A program made the translations under genes and the position numbers. The notes beneath the pieces were generated by a model that ran no database searches, was not told where the DNA came from, and saw only the letters and a list, made by a program, of their open reading frames with translations. Shown one piece after another: positions 53,869-64,000 of a DNA stretch of 64,000 bases. The first letter of the stretch is position 1. Every line of letters begins with the position of its first letter. This DNA comes from Peromyscus leucopus (taxonomy: Eukaryota; Chordata; Mammalia; Rodentia; Cricetidae): contig NC_051063.1 of NCBI RefSeq assembly GCF_004664715.2, positions 70,728,518 to 70,792,517 of the forward strand, given 5' to 3'.

Positions 53869-55243
53869 CATAAAGAGAAATGTTCCTTAGTTTGAAATAA
53901 TTCTTAGGGTTTTATTGTTGCCTGAATTGCATTTACTGGTTTCTCCTGCTGGGTGTCCCTGCTTATAAACACTCCCATTGTGCCTTGTGCCTTAACTTAA
54001 CCTCTTACTCGTTCCCCCAGAGCTGGATCTCAAGGACAACTTTAACAAAACTAAAGGCAAGTGATGAAAAGATAGACGGGGTTAAAGACAAGAGTAAGAG
54101 TGTACTGTCAAACTTAAGATGAAGATGCCAGGAAAGCAGAGAACTTTTAAAAAGTTGGTCAAGAAGTGTCCGAGTTATCCCGCACGTGAACAGCCTTTGT
54201 ACCAGTGTGTCAGGCCACTTGTGGCTCCCTCTCATTGTTGAAATCATCTGCCCAAATTTGCCTGTCTCTCCTGCATGGACCAGCCTTGCTTTCCTTTTAG
54301 TTGCTTGGCAATAAGATGAAGGGCATGAATATGTCATGAACAAAGAATTTCTGTTTCAACACCCCCTCAGCCTTGGCTGGACTGGAGCCCCGGGAGAGAA
54401 GCCAGCCTGCATGTTCACACCATCCCAGCATGGCCACCATGCAGGCGAGCATCAGGCCAAATGTTAGCTGAATGAGTGAGGAAACCTGAAAATGTAGACA
54501 CAGAGAATGAGACTGATTAGATTATGAGAGGTGCCTGTGATACAATGCATCAGATGTCTTAAAGGCATAAAATCCCTAGAGACCACAACATGGATCATTA
54601 TTCAATTACAGTTTGTAATCAAGGTTCCGGATCATAGCGATTAGCAGTGAAGGAGTTGAAGCAAAGCTCCGGCATAGTCCAAGTGAAGACATGGATGGGT
54701 AGGTAACTAACTCCCTGGAGTTTGAGGCTGTTGCCTGCTCACTGTCAGCCGCAGAGGCCTGGGATGTGCTGGCTTCTGAATCTCAGGGCAGCCTTCTGAT
54801 TTCCAACAGTAACTCCTGAAGGGACCAAGGAAAATCTGGATGCTGGATTATTGATTAAATCTAAGCACAGGCACATGCTATTGAGTTTATGGATTTGCCC
54901 ACTTGCCCATTCCTTTCTAAGGGTAGCAAGGGTGTATAGCATGTCCTTGATAAAGAGGATACAAGTGTCACCAGATTGACTTCCTGATGAGGTGATTAGA
55001 CATTACTCAGCAAGGCTAAGGGATCTGGAACTCAGAACAGTGATGTGGCAAAAAGCAGCTGAGCAGGATGTAGGACAGCCTGCAGGGAGGCAGAGGTTGG
55101 GGTTCAGGGGAACAGTGGTCACAGATCCTGGGCATGATGGCCTAAGGAAAAGAAAGGAATAGAATGCTGAGAAATTGTTAAGGGCTTGTTAACTGGCTTT
55201 GTCAGGGGCGGGGGGGAGCTTGATAAAAATATCTCTGAAGCGT
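53869..55243. other. DHX32 intron 1, unique sequence
   Basis: About 1.4 kb without a recognised repeat. A 112-codon minus-strand open frame at 54005-54343 has no recognisable product. Confidence 0.45.
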
Positions 55244-55645
55244 TAGCGTCATTCATCCATCAGCGGATACTTACTGAATGTCTCCTATGCCCCAGGAAGG
55301 CCCTGTTACAGATGTAGTGAGCCAAACAGAGCCAGATCTCTGCTTCACAGAGCTTGCCACTGGGTGGACATCTCAGACACCAGAGGTACATATCTGAAAG
55401 GCTGTGATGTATGGAGAGGAGGTGGCCAGGGAATCCTTTACCGAGCTGGCCCTTGGCAAACCTTTATAAAATAAGGAAGTGAGGCACTGGTTATCCGAGG
55501 AACATTTCAGACACGGAAGAACAAGTTCGGGGCCTGAGACACAGTGAAGGAGCCCTGATAGGGCTGAGGGAGACCGAGACAGCTGAGGGAAATGGGGCAG
55601 AGCGGCACCAGGTCCCTATCAAACACAGCTTCTGGAGGTCACCTT
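55244..55645 (-). repeat. L2 (LINE-2) 3' end, antisense
   Basis: 'cattcatccatcagcggata', 'cttactgaatgtctcctatg', 'cagagccagatctctgcttc', 'acagagcttgccactgggtg' is the L2 3' end in reverse; 55495-55620 continues with the preceding L2 segment. Ancient. Confidence 0.7.
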
Positions 55646-56054
55646 GTTGTTCCTGGGCTTAGGAGGCATGTCCTCTGTCTTCAATAGTCTTTGGTCTTTG
55701 TAGTCTTTCTTACCTCCCTCTGACTACAGCAGAGAAGGTTTAGACTGAGCCCACCCAGATAGCCCAGGATAGCCTGAGCTCAAGGTCCATGGTTACAGCT
55801 GCCTTTGCTGTGCAAAGTACATGCTCCCGAATTTCCGGGATTAAGCACCTGATACTGGCCTTTTGAGACCTGGAGAGTTGTCTTGCAGGCTGCTCCACTC
55901 CCCACATCTGCTGGTGTCTGGTGTCCCTTTATGAGTTAAGGTCAGAAATATTATATAGGGGCTGTCGAGCTCAGTGGGAGAAAAGCGGGAATGCTCACTG
56001 CCCACATCTGTTGAAGGATCAAGTAGAGGATCTGAGATTATAAAACAGAATCAA
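55646..56054. other. DHX32 intron 1, no gene seen
   Basis: Nothing recognised. Confidence 0.45.
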
Positions 56055-56130
56055 GGGGTCCTGGCAGTGTAGCTCAGTGGTAGAGTGCTTGTCTAGTATG
56101 CATAAAGCCCCTGGCCTGAATCCCTCCCCT
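56055..56130 (+). repeat. ID-type SINE, sense
   Basis: 'tggcagtgtagctcagtggt', 'agagtgcttgtctagtatgc', 'cctgaatccctccc' has the A- and B-box layout of an ID element. Confidence 0.78.
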
Positions 56131-56619
56131 GGGAGACAGATTCAAGAATAACTTCAGATACTTTGGTCTGAGCAACTGAAGGAGTTAACTGGGATGCAGC
56201 CAGGTGTACAACATGGAGGCCATGTTGGGAGCTCAGTTTCAGACATGCAAAGTTTGAAGGGCTTATTCAGTGTCTACGTGGGAAGTGATGAGAAGATGTT
56301 TGAACACATGAGACTGGAGTCCAGGGAGGCTGGAGGAGAACACTACCCTGTTGTCGAGGGAAGAGGGCCAGGGAGTGTGTTGGGAAAGACGCAAACACAG
56401 AAGAATGCAGCTAAGGAACACAGAATACTGAAACAAACTAACCCAGGAGAAAGCTAACCTGTGTGCCCTCAGCCTCCATTCCTGCTCTTCTGTGTTTCTA
56501 GAATGATCTGACCAGACCTCATATATCTAAATGACTAAAGCATGGCCTTTTCTCATCTCAGCTTCTGGTTCTTGCTCACTAAGGCTGTTACGTACATGTG
56601 GGGCTTTTTGTTTGTTTTT
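56131..56619. other. DHX32 intron 1, no gene seen
   Basis: Nothing recognised. Confidence 0.45.
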
Positions 56620-56634
56620 GTTTTCTGTATTTTT

Positions 56635-56799
56635 TTTTTTTTGGTTTTTTTTGGTTTTTTTTTTTTCAAGACAGGGTTTCTCTGTGTAGCTTTGCGCCTT
56701 TCCTGAAACTCACTTGGTAGCCCAGGCTGGCCTCGAATTCACAGAGATCTCTGCCTCCTGAGTGCTGGGATTAAAGGCGTGCGCCACCACCGCCCGGCT
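56635..56799 (-). repeat. B1 SINE, antisense, young
   Basis: 'caagacagggtttctctgtg', 'tggcctcgaattcacagaga', 'gggattaaaggcgtgcgcca', 'ccaccgcccggc'. Duplication GTTTTCTGTATTTT at 56620-56633 and 56800-56813. Confidence 0.95.
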
Positions 56800-57059
56800 G
56801 TTTTCTGTATTTTTAATGCCTAATTATAAGTTCTTACAGGCCCCTTTCAAATGGCAGCCCTGAGAAACTGCAGTCTGCAGTGTATATGTAGGATCGCTCT
56901 GAAAAGGATGCTTTCACATTCAAATTTCTTCTAGTAAAAGGTTTATACTGATAGCAGTTTCAGTTTAATTTGACTTGAGTGACATATAACCCACCATATT
57001 TTCCTGCTTGTTCTTCCTCCCTCCCTCGTTCCCTTCCTTCCTTTATTCCTTCTGAGTAT

Positions 57060-57227
57060 CCTGCATCCCAGGCTGGCCTAAAATTCAAAATGTAGCTGAG
57101 GATGACCTTGAACTTCTGATTCGCCTGCCTCCACCCCTCCAGTGCCCACTTTATACAGTGCTGGGGCATGATCTCAGGACTTTCGTGCTAGGTAAGCACT
57201 CGGCCAGCTGAGCTGTAACCCTAGTGA
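57060..57227 (-). repeat. B4-type composite SINE, antisense
   Basis: 'atcccaggctggcctaaaat', 'gatgaccttgaacttctgat', 'gctaggtaagcactcggcca', 'gagctgtaaccc'. Confidence 0.75.
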
Positions 57228-58794
57228 CATGTTCTTTTTTCCCCGTGTTAGTTTGCTAATGTAGGGCATGGATCACTTATATATTTTTAATTACTGCTAG
57301 GGGAAAAAAAAATGGATTCTCACAGCTTAGTACAGATGCAGGCCGAATGAAGCCAGGTATCTGAGCATCATTGGGCCTTAAATTCAGCCTCCAGTTGGGT
57401 CTCAGCCTTTCCTCTGTCCAGCACAAGCCACACAGTCACAAGAAGTTACTCTGACTGCTCCAGAGTCTGAGAATTTAATAGCTTGGCTCTTCAAACTCAC
57501 CAGTTTACACTGAAGCCCTTTGTGGACCCAAGCTTTCTAAATGTTTTTCAAACAAGCCTGTCTGGTTTCTAAGGGCCAGGGAGGATCACCCCCCTGGTTG
57601 AGTGTGCAGATGATGGGGTGGCATGGGTTCTGAGTCACTGAGACAAGCGGGACTCCAGGGCAGCAGTCTGGTTTTGAATTTTCTCTGCTCAAGGGAATGT
57701 GAGGACAACATTCTGCTCTGGTAGCTTACACTAATAATGACCTGAGTTTCAGTGGGGGAAAGTTAAACTGTGGATGTATGTTATTCAAGGCGGCAAGGCA
57801 CACCACCCAGGAGCATGGTAGCATCGCCTCCTAAGATTCCTCGGGTTGAGCGGGCTACTGAGTGTATTGCTCAGGGCTCGGGCATGCTTGGTAGCCCTGG
57901 GGCACCTTCCCCAGCTCTCTCAGGTTGGAGGGTTTCCTGACTCTCTGCTGCTGTGGCCTGAGCACCCCAGAATAATAGCTGGTTCCAGAGAGGAATGTTT
58001 CCAGCATGGGAATCCCGGGAGTGACTCCGCATGACTATGCTGCATCCCTTTGGTACAGCGTGGCCTCTTTTCTATTGGCACATTGGCCATCTTTTGTTCC
58101 ACTGTAACTGTGAAGTGGTGTGAACACATCCTTGTATGGCAGAGTGGCCAGGTGAGCCTTAGGTCATAAAAAGAGCATGCTCAGAAGGTGCGTCTACTCC
58201 CCAAGGGTTCATAGTGGTCACTCCTTTGGTCCTGTTCAAACACTGGTTTTCAAGGCAATAAGAGAAAGTTATCCAAAGCCAATTGTGAGTGACAAACCTG
58301 GAGTAACAGATTTAGGTGGCCCTGAATGATGTGTTCCTCAGAACAAAGGAAATCAGATAAGTGCATTTACCAAACACATGGGTTAGGACATCAGGTAGAC
58401 CTGAGCAGAGCCAGGGAATCTCTCCTCCAGGCTCCAGATGACAACCGATGACATCCTTAGCTCTGGGTTTGTGGAAGCCAGTGGTCTGTTCAGCAGTGTG
58501 ACAGTGCATTCCAAGCTTTGCTTAATAGAAACAGGAAGTTAGGTCAGATGTGCTGGCTGGTAATGAGTATCTATTAAGAGGATTAAATGCAGAACAAGAT
58601 GATTTTGACTATGCAAACCATCTGTCTCTCCACAATAGTAAAGTTCTAGTCATCAGCCTTCAGGATCTTCAACACACTTGTGGCTCACGCTTTGTGAGAC
58701 TACTGATTACACTCAAGGGTGTGCCATAAATTGACAAAAATGTACAGTAAAGATGATAGCTGTGCTATGCTTGTTCGTTTTATTTTTTTAATTT
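57228..58794. other. DHX32 intron 1, unique sequence
   Basis: About 1.6 kb without a recognised repeat or exon. Confidence 0.45.
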
Positions 58795-59003
58795 AAAAAT
58801 TTTTTATGTATAAGTGTTTGTCTCCATGTATGTTTATGTAGCACACGCATGTAGTATCCAAGGAGGCCAGAAGAGGGCATCGGAACTCCTGGAACTGGAG
58901 TTACAGATGGTTGTTGTTAGCTACTATATGGGTGCTGGAAATCAGTCCCAGGTCCTCTAGAAGATAGCCAGTGCTTTTAACTGTTGAACTATCTCTCCAG
59001 CAT
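58795..59003 (-). repeat. B2 SINE, antisense
   Basis: 'tttatgtataagtgtttgtc', 'gaactcctggaactggagtt', 'ggtcctctagaagatagcca', 'gaactatctctccagcatct'. Confidence 0.92.
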
Positions 59004-60484
59004 CTTAGGCTTTTTAAAAAAGTAAAATTGGTAAGAAATAGTCCCTAAGGTAATCAGGGACGTGGTGTAATAGCAGCTTAACTTAAAAGATTACAAGGGT
59101 GAATGAGAACCCTGAGATGTGATTCTAATTAGAAGGAAAGAAAATGTGAGCCTAAGACTAAACCTTAGCTTCTTCAGCAGGGTCTGCTTCCTAGACCTGC
59201 CAGGCGTCTCTAGCTGCCTAGTTTCCTGCAGCTGTCTGGGGTATCATCTCATGCCATAGGCAGTGTAAAGGGTCCTGAAGAGAATCCACACTGTACTTTT
59301 GTGTTTGTATTATGCAATATTGTGGTTCCATTTTAGTTTGGAAGCAGGATGCATTTTTCAGAACCCTACTGAGACAGAGGCGGGAAGTGTCCAGCCTGCC
59401 CCTCCCCACCATGCCCTCTGCCCCATGTGTGTGTGGAGTGCCTGGTGCCCAGCAGATCCTTCTTGAATGGCTGGCTCCCAGGCACCCACTGGGCCAGTGT
59501 GCAGACCTTTTCTTCTTCCTTATGAATGAGGGGCCAGTCCTGGAAGCAGCTGGAGGCTAGCTTGGGAAACAATAGTTCAGGTAGCACAACACTGTGAAAG
59601 CGTGCGTGCAAGGTGATAGTAGGTCCTGCTTTATGACTTGTTCTTTTTAACTTGAGTTTCCTCTGTTGTTTGTTTGTTTGTTTGTTTTGCTTTGTTTTTA
59701 ATTTCCACCTGGCTGATATGAGAAGGGACTTTCCCTAACATCACCAGTTGGCTTATTTCCCCCCTGTTAATCTCTAGTAATTGGAGAAGGAAGAGAAACA
59801 ATGTCTCACTTGATATGTTCTTGGTGTAAATCTTACCTTTCCATAGGCAAGCTCTCTTTGCTTAGATTAAAAGTTATCTTTTATTACTTTGGCTCTAGCT
59901 TGTTAGGCTTCACACTCAGGAATCTTAAGAAATATTCTGGAGACTAATTTAATTATATGAAGGTCTTATTAGCAAAAGATGGGGGGAAAAAGAATAAATT
60001 CACATACCTCCGTGGCATTTCTAAACTGGCATGAGCAGTCTTTTACTCCCAAGGTATGCTGGGTAATAGACTTTCTGGTAGTCTGTGTTTGGGGACCACT
60101 CTCCAGGCCCGCCGCACCACTCTCCCCATTATAAAGTCCGTGCCTCTTTGTCAGGGGATTAGGTGACCACGTGACTGATTAGCCTCACAATTCCGATGAG
60201 CCTCCCTGTTGCTTTCCATTCACAGCTACCGTGCTGCAGAGGCCTGAACAGAGGTCAGGGAGAGAGCACCAGGCTCCGTGAGGATCGTTTTCCAAAGCTG
60301 CTCCGCGCTCGGCTGTAAGAGCCGGCCTGAATTATTCCCGGTGGGAAGCAGGCAGCCGCCGGGACAGAGAGTAACCACTTCACAGAAAAGGCTGACTGTT
60401 GGCCTTGAGTGTGTCTGCGTTTCTGTTTTTAACTCCTTGTATGTTACCAGATTTTACACTCATCTTCCATGTGTTTGTTTTTAG
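59004..60484. other. DHX32 intron 1, 3' end
   Basis: Mostly unique, with a (TTTG)n run at 59670-59690. It ends in a pyrimidine-rich tract and the acceptor 'tgtttgtttttag' at 60484. A TATA-like ATTATAAAG (60128-60136) sits in a locally GC-richer patch and might mark an alternative start. Confidence 0.5.
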
Positions 60485-60712
60485 CACGGTTTATGGAAAG
60501 CCATGTAACAGACCGAGAGCATTGAAGTGAGCCGGCACAGAGGGTAACCCAGCAACGAGGAGCACAGGTTTGAGGAATTAACTTGCTGAACTCCCGAGCT
60601 GGGCCCGGGAGCCTGGCCGAGCGTGTGAGTGGGCCTCACATCCTGTCTGCAATGGGCTGCTGACAGAACTGGACTGTGGAATGTGAACGGCCTGAGCTCA
60701 CTGCGGGAAGAA
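60485..60712 (+). other. DHX32: DHX32 exon 2, 5' untranslated part with four upstream AUGs
   Basis: Follows the acceptor at 60484. Before the main start it contains four short upstream ORFs: 60493-60525 (ten codons, MESHVTDREH), 60503-60508 (ATG TAA), 60652-60663 (ATG GGC TGC TGA) and 60681-60686 (ATG TGA). None is in frame with the main ORF, and each stops before it. The exon start is inferred from the acceptor only. Confidence 0.7.
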
Positions 60713-60994
60713 ATGGACGACGAGGAACTGGAGCATCCAAGCTCCTCCCCCGAAAAACGGTATTTTCCGGAATCCCTGGATTCCAGTGATGGGGACGAGG
60801 AAGGGGTCCTGGCCTGTGAGGACCTGGAGCTGAACCCTTTCGACGGCTTGCCGTATTCATCGCGCTATTATAAACTGCTGAAAGAGAGAGAAGAGCTTCC
60901 AATATGGAGGGAAAAGTACTCCTTCATGGAGAGTCTGCTGCAAAATCAGGTTGTGGTCGTGTCAGGAGACGCCAAGTGTGGCAAGAGTTCTCAG
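60713..60994 (+). CDS. DHX32: DHX32 first coding exon (DEAH-box helicase-like protein, N-terminus)
   Basis: 94 codons from ATG 60713 (context GAAGAAATGG, G at -3 and +4) to the donor CAG|GTGAGG at 60994, ending in phase 0. The acidic N-terminus MDDEELEHPSSSPEKRYFPE, the block NPFDGLPYSSRYYKLLKERE and the ATP-binding Walker A motif GDAKCGKS (residues 85-92) identify DHX32, a member of the DEAH/DHX family of nucleic-acid-dependent NTPases. In human DHX32 the DEAH box itself is altered (DDIH), and biochemical activity is not well established. The rest of the helicase core lies beyond the right edge; no second coding exon was found up to 64,000. An open frame extends upstream of the ATG to 60629 but has no in-frame ATG there (it begins at a GTG), so 60713 is the start. 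Confidence 0.96.
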
Positions 60995-61332
60995 GTGAGG
61001 AGCCGCCAGGAAGGCCCGTGGCCTTGAGGTTTTTGTATGTGTAAAATATTGTAACCAAACAAAAAGAGCATTAACAGTTTGGGTGCTGTAAACCGACCGT
61101 GGTTATTACAGACAGGAAACTGTGTGGAGTGTACCTAGATTATCCCGGTATAATAATTCAGATGATCTCATTTGTAGATGAGGTCTTAGAAGATGAAGAA
61201 GGTGTTAAAACCCTCCCGCTTTTAGAGGATTACCGTTGATTTTTGTTTATGTGCCAGTGGTGATAATCACAACCTCCGACTCTTCTTGCCTTTTTCCTTT
61301 TTTAAAGGTTTTTTTTTTTCTTTTGGTTATTT
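60995..61332. other. DHX32 intron 2, 5' part
   Basis: Starts GTGAGG. No exon or repeat recognised before the B2. Confidence 0.6.
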
Positions 61333-61541
61333 TAGTTTTATGTTTACGAGTGTTTGGCCTACATGTAAGTCTGTGCACCACTGTGTGTGTGCTGGTTAAC
61401 CAAGGACACCAGAAGAGGGTGCCAGATCCCCTAGAAGTGGAGTTAAAAGACAGTTGCGCACATCATGTGAGTGCTTCAAACTAAACCCAGGCCCTATGAA
61501 GAACAGCCAATACTCTTAACTGCTGAGCCATCTCTCAGCCT
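61333..61541 (-). repeat. B2 SINE, antisense
   Basis: 'ttttatgtttacgagtgttt', 'cagaagagggtgccagatcc', 'cctagaagtggagttaaaag', 'ctgctgagccatctctcagc'. Confidence 0.93.
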
Positions 61542-61624
61542 ATGGCTGTTCTTATGTGTGAAGCTGGCTGAGCTCAGAAACCAAATGCACAGTAAATCAT
61601 TTTCCTCTTTTATTAATTTATGTT

Positions 61625-61730
61625 GGAGGAAAAGTCTCGTGTAGCCCAGGCTGGCCTTGAATGCGTGATCCTCCTGCTTCTGCCTGCCAGGGCTGGGATC
61701 ATGAGTACGTGCCACTGTGTCCAGCAGAAA
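61625..61730 (-). repeat. B1-type SINE fragment, antisense
   Basis: 'gtgtagcccaggctggcctt', 'gatcctcctgcttctgcctg', 'ccagggctgggatcatgagt'. Confidence 0.78.
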
Positions 61731-62044
61731 TCCTTGTTTGCCTTGCAGTAAGAAATACCAGAATGGCCAGATATCCACATCGGGGACGATAGAGAGAGCA
61801 AAGTGTTGTATCTTGGGTGTGGATGTTCACATGGGTCCATAAAATCATGAGACAGGTATCTCAGGATGAATTTTAGCCTTTTCCAGCTGCAGGGGCAAGA
61901 CTCAGCCTCTGTTGGCCTGAGACCCCCTCCCTTAGCCAAGGGCATTTTCATTGTTCTCCAATTTACACCTTTAGCAGGTTATTTCCATATCCCTAAAATA
62001 TCCTCTCCCCTAGGAAAGAAGTAGGGCTATTAAAGGATGAATAT
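61731..62044. other. DHX32 intron 2, no gene seen
   Basis: Nothing recognised. Confidence 0.45.
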
Positions 62045-62118
62045 AGTAGCTAGGAATATGGCTTGGTTGTACAGCACTTGCCACAAACATCTGAGCCCTA
62101 GGTTTGATTTCTAGCATG
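62045..62118 (+). repeat. ID-type SINE, sense, diverged
   Basis: 'gtagctaggaatatggcttg', 'gttgtacagcacttgccaca', 'aggtttgatttctagcatgc'. Confidence 0.6.
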
Positions 62119-62177
62119 CTAAAATGATAAATTTAGGAATACAGATGTTTCCAGTGTTGATGTGAGCCAAGGAGGAA

Positions 62178-62335
62178 TTTTTTTTTTTTTTTTTTTGGTT
62201 TTTCCAGACAGGGTTTCTCTATGTAGCTTTGTGCCTTTCCTGGAACTCACTTGGTAGCCCAGGCTGGCCTCGAACTCACAGAGATCCGCCTGCCTCTGCC
62301 TCCCAAGTGCTGGGATTAAAGGCGTGCGCCCGGCG
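62178..62335 (-). repeat. B1 SINE, antisense
   Basis: T-run, 'ccagacagggtttctctatg', 'ctggcctcgaactcacagag', 'gctgggattaaaggcgtgcg'. The last bases of the head are shortened. Confidence 0.94.
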
Positions 62336-62491
62336 AGGATTTTTGAATTGGGCAGAAGGTAGTGCTTTGTTGTGAATATAATTGTATTGGGGGGTGGGAC
62401 CCGAGCTCCAAAGATAGTTACTGAATACTTCCTGTCCAGTTTGTTGTTTGAACTTTTGACTCAAGAGAGGTCTGTGTTTTACATTGTAATT

Positions 62492-62660
62492 TCTTTTTTT
62501 TTTTGGGGGGGGGGGTTCAAGACAGGGTTTCTCTGTGTAGCTTTGTTCCTTTTCCTGGAACTTGCTTTGTAGACCAGGCTGGCCTCGAACTCACAGAGAT
62601 ACACCTGCCTCTGCCTCCTGAGTGCTGGAATTAAAGGCATGCGCCACCAACGCCCAGCCC
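62492..62660 (-). repeat. B1 SINE, antisense
   Basis: 'tcaagacagggtttctctgt', 'cttgctttgtagaccaggct', 'gtgctggaattaaaggcatg', 'gccaccaacgcccagc'. Short duplication ACATTGTA on both sides (62481, 62661). Confidence 0.94.
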
Positions 62661-62819
62661 ACATTGTAGATTCTTACAATGAAACAATTAGGCTAAACCA
62701 CACAGATTAGCTGGTAGAAGGCGCAGTGCGTTTTCAGATGACAGGACTGTGGCCTGGAAGCCTTAGACAGTGTGCTGGCTCAAGTTGCACAGTCCCGAGC
62801 CGGTTGAAAAGAACACTCA

Positions 62820-62960
62820 CAGCCGGGTGTTGGTGGCGCACGCCTTTAATCCCAGCACACAGGAGGCAGAGCCAGGCGGATCTGGTCTACAGAGCGAGAT
62901 CCAGAACAGGCACCAAAACTACACAGAGAAACCCTGTCTTGAAAAACAAAACAAAACAGT
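62820..62960 (+). repeat. B1 SINE, sense, with internal deletion
   Basis: 'agccgggtgttggtggcgca', 'ctttaatcccagcacacagg', 'ctggtctacagagcgagatc', 'aaaccctgtcttgaaaaaca'. Part of the middle is missing. Confidence 0.93.
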
Positions 62961-63414
62961 AACAAAAAACACAGAAAAGAACACTCACACTGTGCCTGCC
63001 TCTTCCAAGTCACCTGAAATGTACTTTGGAGAGAGGAGGGCTGGGTAGTGAGTGATGGTTTATATCTGGTTTATAGCTGCCGGTATCAAGAGTTTATTGT
63101 AACTTTTTATTTACTCTGATGAGTTATTTTTATATCGATTTACTTTTATTCATTGTAAGAACTAAATGAATTTTCTGGTTTCTGTGGACAAGTGGACATT
63201 CTTTATTTTAAAATTTATCTTTTTAAATCTTGTTTTATGCTTATTGTGCTTATTTCAGATTGATGAAGAATTTTCAGTAATAGTACAGATGTTTTCCACA
63301 GCTGTCCCCAGAGTCTCCAAAGATATTGCCATACCACATTTGATTCAGCATCCCCCCCACTTCCATGCATGAACACACACATTTTGTTCCAAATTTTTTA
63401 AAGATTTTTTTTTT

Positions 63415-63418
<4 letters not shown>
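62961..63418. other. DHX32 intron 2, no gene seen
   Basis: AT-rich. A 68-codon open frame at 63166-63372 has no splice support or DHX32 similarity. Confidence 0.5.

Positions 63419-63453
<35 letters not shown>
63419..63453. repeat. (TG)n microsatellite
   Basis: About 17 TG after a T13 run. Confidence 0.94.
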
Positions 63454-63454
<1 letters not shown>

Positions 63455-63455
<1 letters not shown>

Positions 63456-63594
63456 TTTTTTTGAGACAGTATCTCTCTATGTAGTCCTGGCTGCCCTCAC
63501 TTGCCATGTAGACTATGCTGGCCTTAAACTCACAGATCCATCTGTCTCTGCCTCCTGAGTGCTGGGATTAAAGTTGTGCGCTACTATGCCTGGC
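63455..63594 (-). repeat. B1 SINE, antisense
   Basis: 'ttttttgagacagtatctct', 'ctggccttaaactcacagat', 'gtgctgggattaaagttgtg', 'ctactatgcctggct'. Confidence 0.9.
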
Positions 63595-63596
63595 TC

Positions 63597-63606
63597 TTTA
63601 TTTTTA

Positions 63607-63661
<55 letters not shown>

Positions 63662-63811
63662 ATATGCCTTGTGTGCGTGTGCTCTCAGAGGCCAAAAGAG
63701 AGCTGAAGTTACAGGTGGCTGTAAGCTGCCCCATGTGAGTATGAGAACCAAACTCTAATTCTCTGAAAGAGCAGCAAGCTGTCTTTACCCCTGAGCCATC
63801 TCGCTAGCCCC
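63597..63811 (-). repeat. B2 SINE, antisense, with (TG)n expansion
   Basis: 'tttatttttattagtgtg', (TG)24 at 63610-63658, 'caggtggctgtaagctgccc', 'ctctgaaagagcagcaagct', 'ctgagccatctcgctagccc'. Confidence 0.88.
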
Positions 63812-63837
63812 TATTCTGTACCTTTTAAGATTAAACT

Positions 63838-64000
63838 GAAAGCCGGGCGATGGTGGCGCACGCCTTTAATCCCAGCACTCGGGAGGCAGAGGCAGGCGGA
63901 TCTCTGTGAGTTCGAGGCCAGCCTGGACTACAGAGTGAGCTCCAGGAATGGCGCAAAGCTACACAGAGAAACCCTGTCTCTAAAAAACCAAAAAAAAAAA
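63838..64000 (+). repeat. B1 SINE, sense, at the right edge
   Basis: Near-consensus: 'aagccgggcgatggtggcgc', 'cactcgggaggcagaggcag', 'gttcgaggccagcctggact', 'gaaaccctgtctctaaaaaa'. The A tail is cut by the window end. Confidence 0.96.

Noticed and set aside
60629..60712. N-terminal extension of DHX32 upstream of 60713
   Set aside because: The frame is open but starts with GTG, contains no in-frame ATG, and the protein beginning at 60713 already matches the usual DHX32 N-terminus.
61028..64000. Search for DHX32 second coding exon
   Set aside because: No plus-strand frame continues the helicase core after the Walker A motif; the interval is SINE-rich intron.
1..64000. CRISPR array, operon or prokaryotic system
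   Set aside because: All direct repeats are contiguous minisatellites without spacers, and the whole window has vertebrate SINE/LINE composition.

Overview
Mammalian nuclear DNA from a rodent, most likely a cricetid (hamster/vole/deer-mouse group). The basis is dozens of B1, B2 and ID-type SINEs, the B1 subtype ending in a 'caaagctacacagagaaaccctgtctcgaaaa'-like tail common in cricetids, a rodent-type L1, and rodent LTR repeats. There are no prokaryotic features. Nearly all of the sequence is intronic or repeat-derived. Family assignments come from reading by eye, without database searches.

The only host protein-coding evidence is a head-to-head gene pair. A CpG-rich block (about 43,540-44,260) carries a short minus-strand coding exon reading M-E-P-Y followed by a canonical splice donor (43,593-43,605), which fits exon 1 of FANK1. 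On the plus strand it carries a likely non-coding first exon of DHX32 with a CAG|GTAACG donor at 43,941. The first coding exon of DHX32 lies 16.5 kb downstream (ATG 60,713, donor after 60,994). It encodes the N-terminal 94 residues including the Walker A motif GDAKCGKS. So 1-43,592 is inferred to be FANK1 intron 1 (minus strand), 43,942-60,484 DHX32 intron 1, and 60,995-64,000 DHX32 intron 2. FANK1 and DHX32 are adjacent and divergent in human, which supports this reading.

Layout: 1-300, 29-bp minisatellite running off the left edge. 301-7,799, mostly unique intron with a few SINEs. 7,800-15,190, a full-length, very young L1 inserted into a B2 SINE with an 11-13 bp target-site duplication; it has a GC-rich 5' array with a 451-bp higher-order period, an intact 411-aa ORF1 with eight octapeptide repeats, and an ORF2 intact except for one 1-nt frameshift. 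15,590-17,130, older L1 including a twin-primed (5'-inverted) copy. 17,641-20,367, a non-coding minus-strand LTR element with a second solo LTR nested in it. 20,368-43,540, SINEs, L1/L2 relics, two further solo LTRs and microsatellites. 43,540-44,600, the bidirectional promoter and a diverged ~130-bp tandem array just downstream. 44,600-60,484, DHX32 intron 1 with SINEs, a MIR, an L2 and a 36-bp minisatellite. 60,485-64,000, the DHX32 first coding exon and a SINE-dense intron.

No new multi-gene system is visible. The points most worth follow-up are the L1 (nested tandem promoter, octad coiled coil, single frameshift), the FANK1/DHX32 promoter with an X-box-like inverted repeat, the cluster of minimal upstream ORFs ahead of DHX32, and several insertion histories that can be read from exact target duplications.
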